This document shows, piece after piece, positions 13,536 to 25,727 of a stretch of 64,000 nt of DNA. Source of the stretch: Lates calcarifer (lineage: Eukaryota; Chordata; Actinopteri; Centropomidae); contig NC_066853.1 of NCBI RefSeq assembly GCF_001640805.2, forward strand, positions 24,239,173 to 24,303,172, read 5' to 3'. The notes under the pieces were generated by a model. That model was not told where the DNA came from. It saw only the letters and a program-made list of their open reading frames with translations, and made no database searches. A program made the translations under genes and the position numbers. Numbering within the stretch: the first letter of the stretch is position 1; every line of letters starts with the position of its first letter.

Positions 13536-13571
<36 letters not shown>
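13536..13571. repeat. (CA)n microsatellite
   Basis: About 18 CA units directly after a CACTCACTCA-like degenerate run. Confidence 0.97.
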
Positions 13572-13573
<2 letters not shown>

Positions 13574-13663
13574 CTTTTTTTCCCCCTAATTGGACAAGTT
13601 GTCCCCAATTAAATGGTCTTTAGTCTAAAAACACACACACTTACAAGCACACACACATATACA

Positions 13664-13721
<58 letters not shown>
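13664..13721. repeat. (CA)n microsatellite
   Basis: About 29 CA units. The poly Cys-Val frame on the opposite strand is an artefact. Confidence 0.97.
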
Positions 13722-13724
<3 letters not shown>

Positions 13725-15084
13725 TGTATCCTGTTGACAAAATTAGACAGACAGAGTGTACTGGACGGAAAGGCCGGTCATGACACTGACCCCCCACCTC
13801 CACTCCCAACCCTTTACCCTTCCTTCTCTGCTTCTGAGGAACCAAAACCAGGAAACACCGCCAAAACTCACCATTTATTTTTGAGCCAGTTAACTCCACC
13901 ATATTCTCCTTACTTAACTTACCAGAACTTCACCTGATTTCAGTGTTTACAACATATCTGTGAATTCAGTAATATATAGTGCAGGGTGAAGATTTGTCAA
14001 AACTTGTCAGAAATAAATATTTGGATGCTAAAATGTTCATATGAGTCATATGAAGAATGGATGACCCTGACACACACACGTCTCACACACATCCAGATAC
14101 GCAGGGTGATTTGACCTTGGAGGAATGTGGGAAGAGGGAAAAAAAAGTACTGGCTGTGTACTGGAATGTCTTTGTCGCTTCCTCCCATCCAGGCTACAGT
14201 ACATTCCACACCTCCCTGATCATCACTGACCAGCAAACAGCAGGCTGCATTAACCACACCACATTCCTCTTACTATACAATCTGGTGTCAGCCCACGCTA
14301 AATGTACCAAATGGTACCTTATACCATGGGAGGATTGATTTTAAAAAGCCCACTCCCTTCATTCCTTAAATACTGCTTTAAAGATATTAGACATCAGCTG
14401 TCTTTATTTCTACCCTCCTTGCATGAGACAAGACCATACTGTATGCAACACATGTAATGAGTTATGGCTTTCTCTTCTAATCCCTACATGGAATCATCAC
14501 TAAGTCAACACTCCAGAAGCTACAGGCAGTAAAGCACTTGGATGCAGCGGAAACAAGCTGTAAACATAACGTGATTATCTCTCAAGTTTTGGCAAGGCTG
14601 TTGGTGAACAGTTGCATGTCTGGCAGACATGGAGCAACATTCATTTGGAGTTGTGTTGGCTACCTGATAAGTGTTAAGCCCAATATTTACTCTCCTTTTA
14701 ATTGTGTTAGAAATATCAAGCTCTGTAGCTTCTAAATGCTCCACAATGTTAATGAGCTAATTGCTAACTTTGCAGCCCACAGTTTTGTGCTGGACAGTTG
14801 TGTAAATTGGTTTTCTAGAGCTTTTTAAAAAGCTGAAAGCACCTGCTTGTTGCTGGACATGACACTGATGACAGTGGTGAGGACAGTAATGTTGGGGGCC
14901 TTGCATCCAAACAAATGTAAAAGTGTTAAAACACTCTGTAGAGCTCAGAGGAACTGTATATAATTCTCTGTGGGTTCACCAGTACGAGGTATCCTGTCCA
15001 CATACATGCTATTTGATTCATTGTTGATATTGAAATATTGATTATAGCAGCTTTAAAATGCAGCAATCTGCTGGGCTGCATTCT
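13722..15084. other. intergenic, no supported gene
   Basis: Scattered short frames only; no domain, RNA gene or clear transposon end was recognised. Confidence 0.5.
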
Positions 15085-15140
15085 AGTTTTATAAGATAAG
15101 ATAATCCTTTATTAGTCCCACAATGGTGCAGTAATCAGTA
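15085..15140 (-). mobile_element. retroposon 3' tail module, minus orientation
   Basis: On the minus strand it reads TTGTGGGACTAATAAAGGAT followed by a TTATCTTATCTTA repeat. This is the characteristic 3' end of a teleost retroposon family. The same module in plus orientation is at 18405-18480. Only the tail is recognisable. Confidence 0.65.
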
Positions 15141-16762
15141 TCTCTGCTTTTTCTACATAGCTGCAGATCCAAAATGTCATCTCTGTAATTTATAGTGTGG
15201 GACTGACACATACTCTGACTTCCACAGCTGATGTTTTGACTTTTCTGCAATCAAATTCAATTGTACATGTGCTGAAAATATCATGCTGTGACAGTAAGTT
15301 GTCTGTGTTTGTTCAGTTTGCAGTGTGAATAAGGAAAACCACCACAGACTAACAGTGTAGGCATGTAAGTTCATCATGCAAGGTATGTTTCAAGGCAGGC
15401 ATCTTTAATGTGGAATCTATATTTTTAAGTACTGTGAACTTTGACCTTGTTTAGAAAGGGATCTTATTTGCTCTATTCAGCATTTGTCAGTATGATTCTC
15501 GGTATGTTACACAGTTTGATGTCTATAATAAATCTAGCTATGCTGCATGGATTCTGACTTTGCATTAATTCTATCCTACTCATGTAAATAAAGTGTTTAT
15601 TTTACATCCTCTAGTAGTAGTCCACAGAGATAGCATATATTTACATGAATAATTAACTTTGTGAGCACTGCTCACAAGAGCCAGATTAGATTTAAACTTA
15701 TTTACTAACCACATCTTGCTCGATTCATCAGTTCAATTGGCATAGTAGGCAGTATAATCTGAAGCAATTCACACTTCTTAAAATATATCAATATTTCTCA
15801 TCATCATCCCTGTGGGTGCTGAGCTCTATAATCTCACTTGCCTGCATCAATTTCTACCCACTGAGCTACGTAAAAATCCAGTAGAATTAAGGATGGGTGT
15901 GAACACGACGTGGTCACAGTGTGTGAACTGACCTTGCAGTTGTGGCAGTAGTTTTCGCCATTTTTCCCCGGAGAAAGGATGATTTCCCCTGTTGGGATTA
16001 GTTGGATCGTCAGTTCCATCATTCTTCCCTTTTTCTCTTCTTTTCCCGTCCCTTTTTTAAAAGTGATTTTGTCTTGTTTTGTGCTTTCTGTTCCTTTCCC
16101 ACTTTGTCAGGAGAGACAGAGGAAAAATATTACACCTCTCTCGTCAGGTCCGTTGGCAAATCCTTAGCTCAGGCAGGGTGGAATGTGCCTAGAATACTAT
16201 CCCAAGAGATACCTGAAAAGCAAAAACACAGCAGTCAGAGACTTTTAATCTCATCAGATATGCAAGCAATTAAATCATAAGTCTCTCTCCTACATGCATA
16301 TGAAGAGATGAAGAGAAACACCTTATCTTTCATGCAGTAGCTCTTACTGGACAGAGAAATCTTACTTCCTGACAAGAGGATCCAAAAGTGGAAAGCAGTG
16401 ATTGGAGATTTTGAGCATTGGCACAGAGGTTTGGAGTTGGGGTGTTACCTGTTGCAGAGTAGAGAGTTTCAGTGAGGCCAGTTTCCCCTCGCTTGAGCCA
16501 GAGGATGTTGCCTCTCTGGCTCAGGGATCATGGGGAGGATATGGAGCTCAGCCTGGCTCGAGATGGATGTCACATGCAGAGGATATGTGTCTTTTGTCTT
16601 GGAGTGTGTGTGCATGAGAGGATAAAAGTGTGTGCTCATAGGGAGTGGTAAACACATTTGTTTTTGAATGAAATTATTATATCATGCTGTGGTTTTTATG
16701 CAAAGTCTTCACTCTTTTTAATAAAATCTTTACTTCAATATAATAAAGGATGTATTCTAGGT

Positions 16763-17542
16763 CAGTGGTTCACAGCCATTTTTAAAAAGTATCAAGTACT
16801 CCTACAGCCCTGTCAGATGCATTCAAGTGCCCCTTCATCAACACCACCTTTTATGTCAACCATTACCATCCACTACATTCATCTAAATATATCAGCTATC
16901 ATTAGTTCATTTCCACGTCACTTTCATTTTTTTTCACCATATATCCTCAATCTTTACGCTAGCTATCTACTGGATTTAAACTGTTATATTTTTTTAGGTA
17001 TTTTGATCATTTATCAAAAATTATCACTTTAAATTATCTATTTCAGCCATTTACCTATTAGGCTACTTACACTATCTGTCCATTTACAAGCTAGCAGTCT
17101 AGTTCAAATGTTAGCTAACAACATTTTCTTCACATTTTCTTTTCACAGTACTTTATTTATTTATTTTTACCAGTTATCTATTATCTTTAAGCTAGCTATG
17201 TATTTCAATATTTATTCATTACTTTTGGCTTACAATTTTGAGCATTTATTAATGTTATTACCATAAGCTATCTAATTCAACCACTAGCATTTACCTTGGA
17301 GGAATATGGGAAGCTAGCATTTAAGCTACTTATCTGTTAGCTAAATATTTCAGCCATTTATCCACTACTTCTAGCTTTAGTACCATCATTATCAGTGACA
17401 ATTTGAATGATGTAACCATTGTTGTTGTTTGTTTGTTTGTTTTTAGCTAGATTTAGACCTCTTTGTGTGCTTGTTGACTTGTTTTCATATATTGTCACTT
17501 AGTAGCAACCCCTCAGGTAGTTGGCCCAGGTTGGAATCACTG
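16763..17542. mobile_element. hAT-like nonautonomous element, about 780 bp
   Basis: The left end is CAGTGGTTCACAGCC; the right end, reverse complemented, is CAGTGATTCCAACCTGGG. Flanking 8-bp sequences TTCTAGGT (16755-16762) and GTCTAGTT (17543-17550) agree at 6 of 8, consistent with an old hAT target-site duplication. The interior is AT-rich with repeated GCTAGCTA-type motifs and no transposase. Confidence 0.6.
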
Positions 17543-17621
17543 GTCTAGTTCATCTGTTTAATTCCCTTCGGCTCCTATTAGATAATTTATGGCACCGTTT
17601 AAGTGTGCACACACACATATG

Positions 17622-17645
17622 CACACACACACACACACACACACA
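17622..17645. repeat. (CA)n microsatellite
   Basis: About 12 CA units after a broken ACACACATATG run. Confidence 0.95.
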
Positions 17646-18404
17646 GGGCTGGTCTGAGCAGAGTTTCCTCCCAGACCCAGCATCCTGCTTGAGACATTCC
17701 CAGTACCCACCCAGCAGATTTAGTGTGTGTGTAAGGTGTTTTTTTTTTATGTGTTCTTGACGGAACCCACTTGTGCTTCCCTTAGGATGTACAAGCAAGA
17801 GACACGCGTATGCACCACACGCTTTCTAAAAACAAACAAGGGACTTGTGCTCTCATAGCAGTGTGCTTCCTGTCCCCAACGACTAGGGCCTTGACACTTG
17901 ACATATAGTGCACACTGACACAATGAACACACACCATACTGATAGAGGTATGGTTTTGAGGGTGAAGGGGTAAAAATGTGACACTGAAACCGTACAGGTC
18001 TGTCTTTGTGTCTGACAAATATAAACAGCTTTATTCTGGTGGATAAACATATGTCATTTGGATGAACTCCCTGACCCACCTGATGATTCCAGACCCCTCC
18101 CTACATTCCTGTTGGCTAAATGTCAGCATACATCCAGTTACTTGTACTGTGTTATCGTGCAATAAGGGAACTAAAGAAAAAAAAAAATCTTTAGAGCAGT
18201 AGCTCCCAGCCAAGAGGTGAGGACCTCTTAGAGGGTTCATGAGATACATCTGAGGGATTTAAAGATGAACAACAGGACAGGAAAGCAGAGAAGCACATTA
18301 ATGCAAAAAATAAAATTGTTACTCAAATTTACTTTATATGAAAATCACCTGATAAAATCATCTGTTTGGCTGCTAACTCTTTCTTTTTCTATTTTTGTCA
18401 CTCT

Positions 18405-18480
18405 AGTCTCTTGCTGCTGTAAATTTCCCAAGTGGGATGAATAAAGTCTATCTTATCTTATCTTATCTTAACATTATATA
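18405..18480 (+). mobile_element. retroposon 3' tail module, plus orientation
   Basis: CTGTAAATTTCCCAAGTGGG, then ATGAATAAAGT and four TTATC-type units. This is the same tail type as 15085-15140 in the opposite orientation. Upstream sequence is not identifiable. Confidence 0.65.
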
Positions 18481-18860
18481 TGTAATATGCAGTGAGGAGT
18501 CCCAAGTAAACATGGCTTTGTGTTAATGACAATTCGTCCAATCCTATCTCTGATTAACCTCCCTGATGTTGCCAGATGTGGTTGCTGTGAGAATGCTTAT
18601 ATCTGTCTCAATGCTGTTTTCTTAGGGCAGATTGTACTAAAATCTTAAATAAGAAGCAGTATTTAAAGAAGATACATGTCTTCTATGAATGAATATCTGT
18701 CAGTGTGAGCGTGGCACAGGATTTCTGCATGGTGTGTTTTGTGTGGAGCAGCGGGCTGCTGGTAAGAGAAGGGAAGTGGCAGTGACACACATCCTTTGAC
18801 CTCTGACTCCAGCTGGAGGCATTCCTGACAGCCTGGCATCAACAGGAAACCTGTGGCCTT

Positions 18861-18861
<1 letters not shown>

Positions 18862-18919
<58 letters not shown>
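18862..18919. repeat. (CA)n microsatellite
   Basis: About 29 uninterrupted CA units. Confidence 0.97.
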
Positions 18920-18923
<4 letters not shown>

Positions 18924-19517
18924 CAGCCTTGGAGCAGCCACGACTCAGCCCAGTTCTATTTTAAAATAAACACATAGTTTGGAGATGATTGACTTCCAAG
19001 ATAAGTGCATATTTTTTCTTACTGCAGAATGAAAGTGAGATGAAACAAAGCAGTGGCCACAAGCACACACCATTAGTAGTGAAGGAAGAAGGGAAGAATA
19101 TTTTTACAAAATTCTAGTCCATTTTGAGGGTTTGCAATTACAACTGTGACTGAATACACAAATTGTTGTTGTTGCTTTAGCTGTAAATTCATATTCACAG
19201 TTGCAGACATTCATGCTAATGCATTTGGTGGTTAATATTATAGTTTATTATGCAAAATTAATATCATCTACCTGATCTTAGTGGTGAGGAATTTGAATGC
19301 TGATCAAGTTGGAAACTACACTTCCTTACCTCACTCTAACTGTGGAGAAACACACTGTATGTCAGAGGTTACAGTAGTGGATTACAGTTCAAATGTTACT
19401 TTTTGTGAGTGTGTGTCTTTGTGTTTCCTTTAATGGACTGAAAATGAGTCATGATAAGATGATGGATGTAGCTCCTGCCAAAGACTCGAGAACAACTTGA
19501 CACAGTGTCACTCACTT

Positions 19518-19519
<2 letters not shown>

Positions 19520-19567
<48 letters not shown>
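19520..19567. repeat. (CA)n microsatellite
   Basis: About 24 uninterrupted CA units. Confidence 0.97.
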
Positions 19568-19569
<2 letters not shown>

Positions 19570-19767
19570 ATGATTAAAATGAATAAAAATGAAATTAAAT
19601 AATGTGGTTTAACATATTTTTCTGCATCAAACCAGTGTCCAAACCTCCCAGGATTAACTACCCATTTAATCTTTTTTTTTGTTTGTTTGTTTTTCCAAAT
19701 GTCTTTGTATTTAGTCGCGGTGGCTGTATTTTGACATACATTTCTGATTATGTTTTAATTTAAAATT

Positions 19768-19990
19768 CATCCATCCATTCATTATCTATACTGCTTAAGA
19801 GTCGCAGGGTGGCTGGAGCCTATCCCAGCTGTCCACCGCAGGGCCAATATATATATAGATGATTCAGTCACACCTACGGACAATTTAGAGTCACCAATTA
19901 ACCTAACCTGCATGTCTTAGGACTGTGGGAAGAAGCCAGAGTACCCAGAGAGAACCTCTGCAGGCATAGGGAGAACATGTAAACCTTCAT
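19768..19990 (+). repeat. abundant teleost interspersed repeat, 3' truncated
   Basis: Recognisable modules in order are CATCCATTCATTATCTATAC, GGCTGGAGCCTATCCCAGCT, GACAATTTAGAGTCACCAAT, GCATGTCTTAGGACTGTGGG and GGGAGAACATGTAAAC. This is a very common fish repeat. It stops abruptly at about 19990, where a SINE in the opposite orientation begins. Confidence 0.75.
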
Positions 19991-19993
19991 GCT

Positions 19994-20155
19994 GCCCTTT
20001 TTGACATTTTTAGCCTTTATTGTACAGTCAGCAGTGAAGCAGCAGACAGGAAACATGAGGTGAGAGACAGGAGTGTGATATGTAATACAGGTCCCTGGCC
20101 AGAAATGGAGCATGGACAGTACGGCTATGTGGAGCACTCTAACTGGTAATAGTCT
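19994..20155 (-). mobile_element. tRNA-derived SINE, minus orientation
   Basis: Read on the minus strand it ends ACAATAAAGGCTAAAAATGT, the tail shared with the SINE at 55339-55497. It carries a TCACCTCATGTTTCCTGTCT body and a degenerate tRNA-like head near 20155. It abuts the truncated repeat at 19768-19990. Confidence 0.65.
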
Positions 20156-20159
20156 AAAG

Positions 20160-23054
20160 TCAGACTTGGCCAAACTGAGCCAAACACAGACAGTGTGACT
20201 GTGAACAGTGAGTCATACAGTATAGGACTTGTAATAATGGGGATTCAATCTACACACATTCCCTTGAATCAGTCCTGTTTGCTAGAGAAAAATGGATTGT
20301 GGGAATATTATACTGTGTGTTCATCATGCAAAGATACGCTCTAACACACACTTAAATGTATAGTATGCCAGTTCCATGGACATAGGGCACTTGGGCACTG
20401 CAGGGCGATTTGAAGGGCGTGGGTCAGAACAGAGTGAGCTGTAGTTCACAGGTTCATCCTGCTGTATATTTATGGTGCAATCTTGCAACCAGATCCCACA
20501 TGGAGGCTCAGCCCAGACCAGATCAGACCAGGGCTGAGTAAATCTCACAAGTGTTGCCTGAAAATAACCTCATCTATTTATAACTGCTGTCTCTGCAGCA
20601 GAAGAGGAAGTTCATAATATTTCATTGACGTTTGTTCCCTGGGTCCCACTCTGTGAGCAGTAATCTTGCTCCAACAACAGAACATTGCAGCAGTTTCCAG
20701 TTTCCACAGGAAGCTAGAGGACGCCGATTAGGCTGCAGATGTAGGAGAGGAGGCCACTAACTCAACAACCAGAACACACCCTCTGGAGAGAAGCGTCTTC
20801 AGATATAATGACTGGAAAGTTAAGATGTTGCTGTTTGTTTTGTTCCCTCACAGCACATCAATTCCCATCTCCTGTGGAAATATGGAAATTATTTTAGGGT
20901 GAGTGATGTATTTTCAGTTTAGATGGAACTTGCTGCCCTCTTGAGGTTTCATGTTACAACAGGCTGTTCAGTGGAGGAGAAACCATAAGATGCCATGGTA
21001 ACCTGACCGTCAACACATCTCCTGAAAACTTAGGAGGGTCTGTTAGTGTGACAGCTTTTTAGTTTTAAATCACTGACTGAGAGCAAGTCCTGCAGCACAA
21101 CCTAACTAAGCAAAACCTCAACCCTCACAAAATAGTTTTGTATTGTACTGAAGCTACGTTCTCTTCTTTGTCTGTTTCCCCACAACCCTGTCAGATGAAG
21201 CCAAGTACCTTTTCAATGACTGCACCAACAATATAATATGATATATAAAATAATAATTAAAAACAAATATACTTTTTTTTTTATCACAGAGGTGACCTGT
21301 TAGTGTTCAGGTCTGACTCAATATTGTTAATCAAACTGTAATTTTTCAGATTAGCTGAACGACCCCATAATCTCTGCATTTACTGCCCCGCAACTACACA
21401 GGTACCCCCTGGGGGCTGAGAATCACTACTCTAAAATAAAATGTTAACACACTCATATATAACATTGTCTATAAAATGCTCAGAACCAGTCTGGTGTGAT
21501 GTGATGATGCTGAATAGAGAAACTAAATCGCTAAACTGAAAGTCAACTGGACATGTTTCTCAGATGTGTGACAGGGAGATAATGTTGTTGTACCTTTATG
21601 TGTGGTGACAACCTTCACTACAAAGTCTGGTATTTCTAAAAGTGAGTATTATTACTGCTATGACACAGTTTCTGAGATCATTAGCAGCTTCTAGCCAAGG
21701 CTAGATTGCCAACTGGGCAAATCAGTCAGCTGCCCAGGGGCCCAAGAAGGCCTGGTTTTACTGTGTGTGTTGTTTTTGGTTATTTAACTTTTAGTAATTA
21801 GGTTTTGAAATACAATATGAATTGAGACTGATGGTGTAATCATCTTACAGAGAAGCCTCATCTAAAAATCTTCCACTAAAACCAAAATTATTTCATTTCT
21901 AAACTGAAGTGATGCTGTGTTTCATCTAATTACCTTTTCTTAGCAAATGCAATAAAGGAGCCATCTATAGTGTGTTGTGTGCACTGTACTAGAGGAAAAT
22001 ATTGCCACAGCAGGTGCCCAACAGCAAATATTTGGTATCATTTGTGCTCCCAGTCGTGTCAACATAGGCCCAATAGTAGATAATTATGCTAAACCTTCCC
22101 AGTTAATTTGTCAATAACATATCAGTGTTAACATTTTTAAACTGTCATGTCTTTAAGTAGAAACAGATGACTAGTGACTTCATTATTACATATGGATTCC
22201 ACAGATTTAACAGTTGAGAGGTGATTTGTAGGAACCTCTCTCGTTGTGTGTGGCAGATTTGATACCTGCAGAGGGCACTAGACGAGCTGCTGCACATCAC
22301 CCAGTCACAGGAAAGTCTGGTCTCCTCTCACGGCTGTATGAGAAAAGAAAACTAGTGTAGCTCTTCTGCATTATTTTTAATTTAATAAACTTGCTGATTC
22401 ATCATCTCAGATTATAGTCCTCCCTGTATGCAGGTGTAATGTCCCTAGTGATTCATTCTCATGGTTTGAGTATGATTACAGTAAATGTAGAGATATAAAC
22501 TTAAAAGAAGTGTCACTGAGCCCTACCCTTCTCACAGAATACAGAGTTAGTAGGGGCAAGATGAATGTTGCTGTAAATCATATTAATACATAATAAAAAG
22601 GGGAAAGCCTCTACAGTATATACAGACAGTTTAGCCTGTTGGGCCTTACCTAGGGGCTGTCAATAAAAAATATGTTCCTCTGTATTTCTTCCTGTAGAGG
22701 TCCACTGATTCTGCTTGTCTGTCACATACATTACAGACCTACTCAGACAAGGAAGGGAGGCTGGACAGTAGTAAAGTAGTAAACTGGGCTTTCTCAGAAT
22801 GTGGGCCTGTGTGTCACTGCCGGTCACAGGACCATGACACACTTTAATTCACAGTTAATGGGTTTCAAACTGGTCCTACCAATCATGTTTAGATGAAAAC
22901 TCTGACTCTGCAACCATAAAGCTGTTAGGCTCTTTGTGTTGACAACCAAACTGTTGGACAGAAGCGTTGAACGAACTGAAATGTTGATCTGATGACTGTG
23001 CTAGATTAAAATTCAGGTGAATGTACTAAATCTGATAGAAAGACATGTAATAAC
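20160..23054. other. intergenic, no supported gene
   Basis: No gene is recognised. A hAT-like right end (GGGGGCTGAGAATCACTACT) occurs near 21413-21432. A matching left end (CAGTAGCTCCCAGCC) is near 18197. They may bound a larger disrupted element, but this is uncertain. Confidence 0.4.
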
Positions 23055-23235
23055 TGTTGAGACATTTCACTCAAAACCATAAATATCAATCTCATGGTTG
23101 CACTAGAGGCAAGGTCAGGGTATCACCATAGGGGACCATGAATGTTTCAAAAATTCTATGGCCATCCATTAAGTAGTTGTTAAGATATTTTGGTGAGAGG
23201 TGGACCAAAATAGAGTGCCATCCTTCCTGCTGATA
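23055..23235 (-). repeat. common teleost interspersed repeat fragment
   Basis: Modules such as TTGAGACATTTCACTCAAAA, CATGGTTGCACTAGAGGCAA, GGGGACCATGAATGTTTC and GGCCATCCATTAAGTAGTTG belong to a repeat I recognise as widespread in fish. A second fragment, CAGCATGAATGTCCATGGTA, is at about 23440-23460. Strand assignment is arbitrary. Confidence 0.55.
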
Positions 23236-24403
23236 GCTGGTATCCAAAAGGTCAGATGGTTCATCCTGCTGTGAGCTCAAAATTACATAATGGAATCTAA
23301 AATTATGTCATGAAAATTCACTACTTGCACAATGATGAAATTTGACAGTGTCTTAAATTTCTTGTTAAACTTTGGCCTGATAGTGTTAGATAAAAGTTCA
23401 GTGAGGTGGGGCAACAAAAACAGTGTTTCACCCTTTGGGCAGCATGAATGTCCATGGTATATGCATTGTTTTCAAGATACCTTGTTATAGCCCTGAGCTT
23501 GGGTCAAGGAGAGGTCTGACCTGACTGTGAGCTACATGAAAGGTCTGGGGGTCCTTATCAGATGTTCTGTGATGCCTCAGTAGGAAAGCAAACAGCCATT
23601 GACAGCTACAGCAGTCTGCTACAGCAGAGAGGAAGTTGCTTTGGCTGTTAGTGCGCTCTGCCCTGTGGTCTGTCTGACGAGCTCCTCCACTTTCACCTGT
23701 GGGTCTAATTTTAGACTAGGCACAGAGCTCAGGCTGTTATTATGGGTGATGTAACAGTAGAAAAGGCGGCGACTGCTACAGAGGTTACAAGAAACTAAAA
23801 CTAGGGAGGCGAAAGGTTAAGGCTTCAGGGACTGCTCAGAATGAGTGTGTAAGTGCTTGAAGAAAGTGTCAAAGCTACAGGGGATTTTTTGAGAACACAC
23901 ACACACAACCACAATTGTGACATATTTAAGTCACTACTCCATGAACTGTGTCTGTTTCCAGCCACATGGAAACATGCCTGTGAAAGTCTTAGAGATACTT
24001 ATTGTAAAAGGTTGATCTCAGTTACCTACTGCTCTATGTATGTCACTACACTTCGGACCATCATTTCCATCAGCCACTTACACACTAGCAGCTCAGAAAT
24101 CAGCTACACTGTCACCGCAGAACCACAGGCATTAAGATTGCATTTGTCTCTCAAGCACTATAAATAGAACATATAAATATATGATTATGTTCACAGTTGC
24201 CAACTCAGATTCCAGTAGCAACATCTGCTCAGTGTGGCAACACTGTGCTAGGGTTCATCTGGTATTGGGGTTTAGGAAGCCAGTACACTGTATGGAAACA
24301 CCTGTACATAAAGTTTCTGACTCGATTTAAAAAACTGTCATGCAAATGTCAACCTGCAGAAGCTACAACAAGCAGCAGGAGAAACAAGATTCCCCACGTC
24401 AGT

Positions 24404-25674
24404 TTTATTTCACTCATTACCATGTTTGAACAAACAGTTCCATGGATTATATTTGTTCACATAAGGCAGGATAAGCAGCACAATCACTGCAAATGAAACA
24501 ATAAAAGCAACCAGTCAGTTTGTAATGTTTAATTTAGATTGTTTAATGTTAATTCCATGCTGTGTTTCAGTAAGAACAATACAGATTCCCTGTCTGTGGC
24601 TCCAGTCAGATATCCAGTAGTACAAATCAGCTCCAAGTTACACATAATGAAGCAAAACGAGAGAAGAAACAAAGGAAACAGCAAAAGAAATAAAAACCTC
24701 TGAACCTAGAGGAGCTTTAGTAAAAAGTAGGGGAGAAGCAGCAGAAAAGATGTGTTAACTCATGCAAGCACTGACAATCTTGATTTTAGGGATCTCTGTC
24801 AAGGAGAGGGGGCCAAATTGAGACTTGTCTTTTAAACAAGTGAAAAATCTCCCAAGTTTTTTTTTTTTTTAATTAAAACCACCAGCTAGCCGTAAGTCAC
24901 CCTTCAGAGATTCAGCATGTGTGCACAGCTACAGTATTTCAGCACAAAGTACAGTCCAAGGACAACTACAAAAACATGACAACAGAATCACTATGATGTA
25001 AAAGTTAAGCACTTCTTTGCCCCACATGGATATCGCGAATTTTGCCAACTTCCTCTGAAAACCTAAGTAAACCAAAAGGGCACTTGTAGTTTTCCAAATT
25101 GCCCATAAAAAAGGTAAAATGATTCGTATGACATTTCACTAAAAACAGAGATAAAATAGCTCCCATAACTAATAGTCAACATTATCAGTAATAAAAGTTA
25201 ATTTCTGTAATTACATTAAGAAAAAAATCTCAATACATCCAGCAACTGATAAAAATATTGAGGAAAAAGCAAAAACAAACAAAAATACAATAATGAAAAC
25301 AAAGATAACATCTCAGAACTGCTTGTACCAGGACAATAAAACAAAAACAATCCAGGGACTCTTACAATATCTTTGTCTTTCTAACATTGTATTTCCTGTC
25401 TCAATTAAGTGGTATTTACTTGAATGATGTAAGGGCTAATATAAAAATAAAAAAAGAAGAGAAAAATAAACATGTTCACTCCATGGCCCTGCTGGGTCAT
25501 GGAGCTGCAGAGGTGGCAGAAAGGAAAAGGAGGGGAGTGGAGGAAGAGGAAGGTGACTCACAGAAAGGGAAAAGGATTTGGAGGGAGAAGGATGAAGAGG
25601 ACAAAGATGGAGGGAGGAGGAGTGTGAGGAGGTGAGGGGAGGGTCTCAAGTTGTTGGCTGTTGGTGGCATAGTC
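24404..25674 (-). other. ywhae: predicted ywhae 3' UTR and polyadenylation signal
   Basis: About 1.27 kb follows the stop on the minus strand with no other gene. The first well-placed AATAAA on that strand is at 24409-24404 (TTTATT on the plus strand). It is followed by a TTG/TGC-rich stretch that suits a downstream element. The extent is inferred and an earlier or later cleavage site is possible. Confidence 0.5.
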
Positions 25675-25727
25675 TCACTGGGCCTCATCCTCAACGTCTT
25701 GCAGTGCCTCTTTGTTCTGTTCTTCAC
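25675..25727 (-). CDS. ywhae: ywhae terminal coding exon 6 (residues 239-255, stop)
   Basis: This short exon was found by joining phases. GT completes G239, followed by [16 protein letters not shown] and TGA at 25677-25675. The acceptor is TTTTCTCCAACAG. This acidic tail is specific to the epsilon isoform; human ends EDENQ (from memory). It sits 6.1 kb downstream of exon 5, beyond a transposon-rich intron. Confidence 0.95.

Noticed and set aside
13609..13902. Cys-Val-rich open frame, with similar frames near 18663-18941 and 58946-59134
   Set aside because: They are produced by CA/GT microsatellites, which have no stop codons in several frames.
15834..16022. Minus-strand frame with a CxxC (YCHNCK) followed by a GTCAGT donor
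   Set aside because: One CxxC and a mediocre donor are not enough. There is no acceptor or promoter upstream and no family match.
18197..21432. A single 3.2-kb hAT element bounded by CAGTAGCTCCCAGCC and an inverted AGTAGTGATTCTCAGCC
   Set aside because: The ends are only loosely matched, no target duplication is visible, and the interval contains several unrelated repeats. Separate insertions are as likely.
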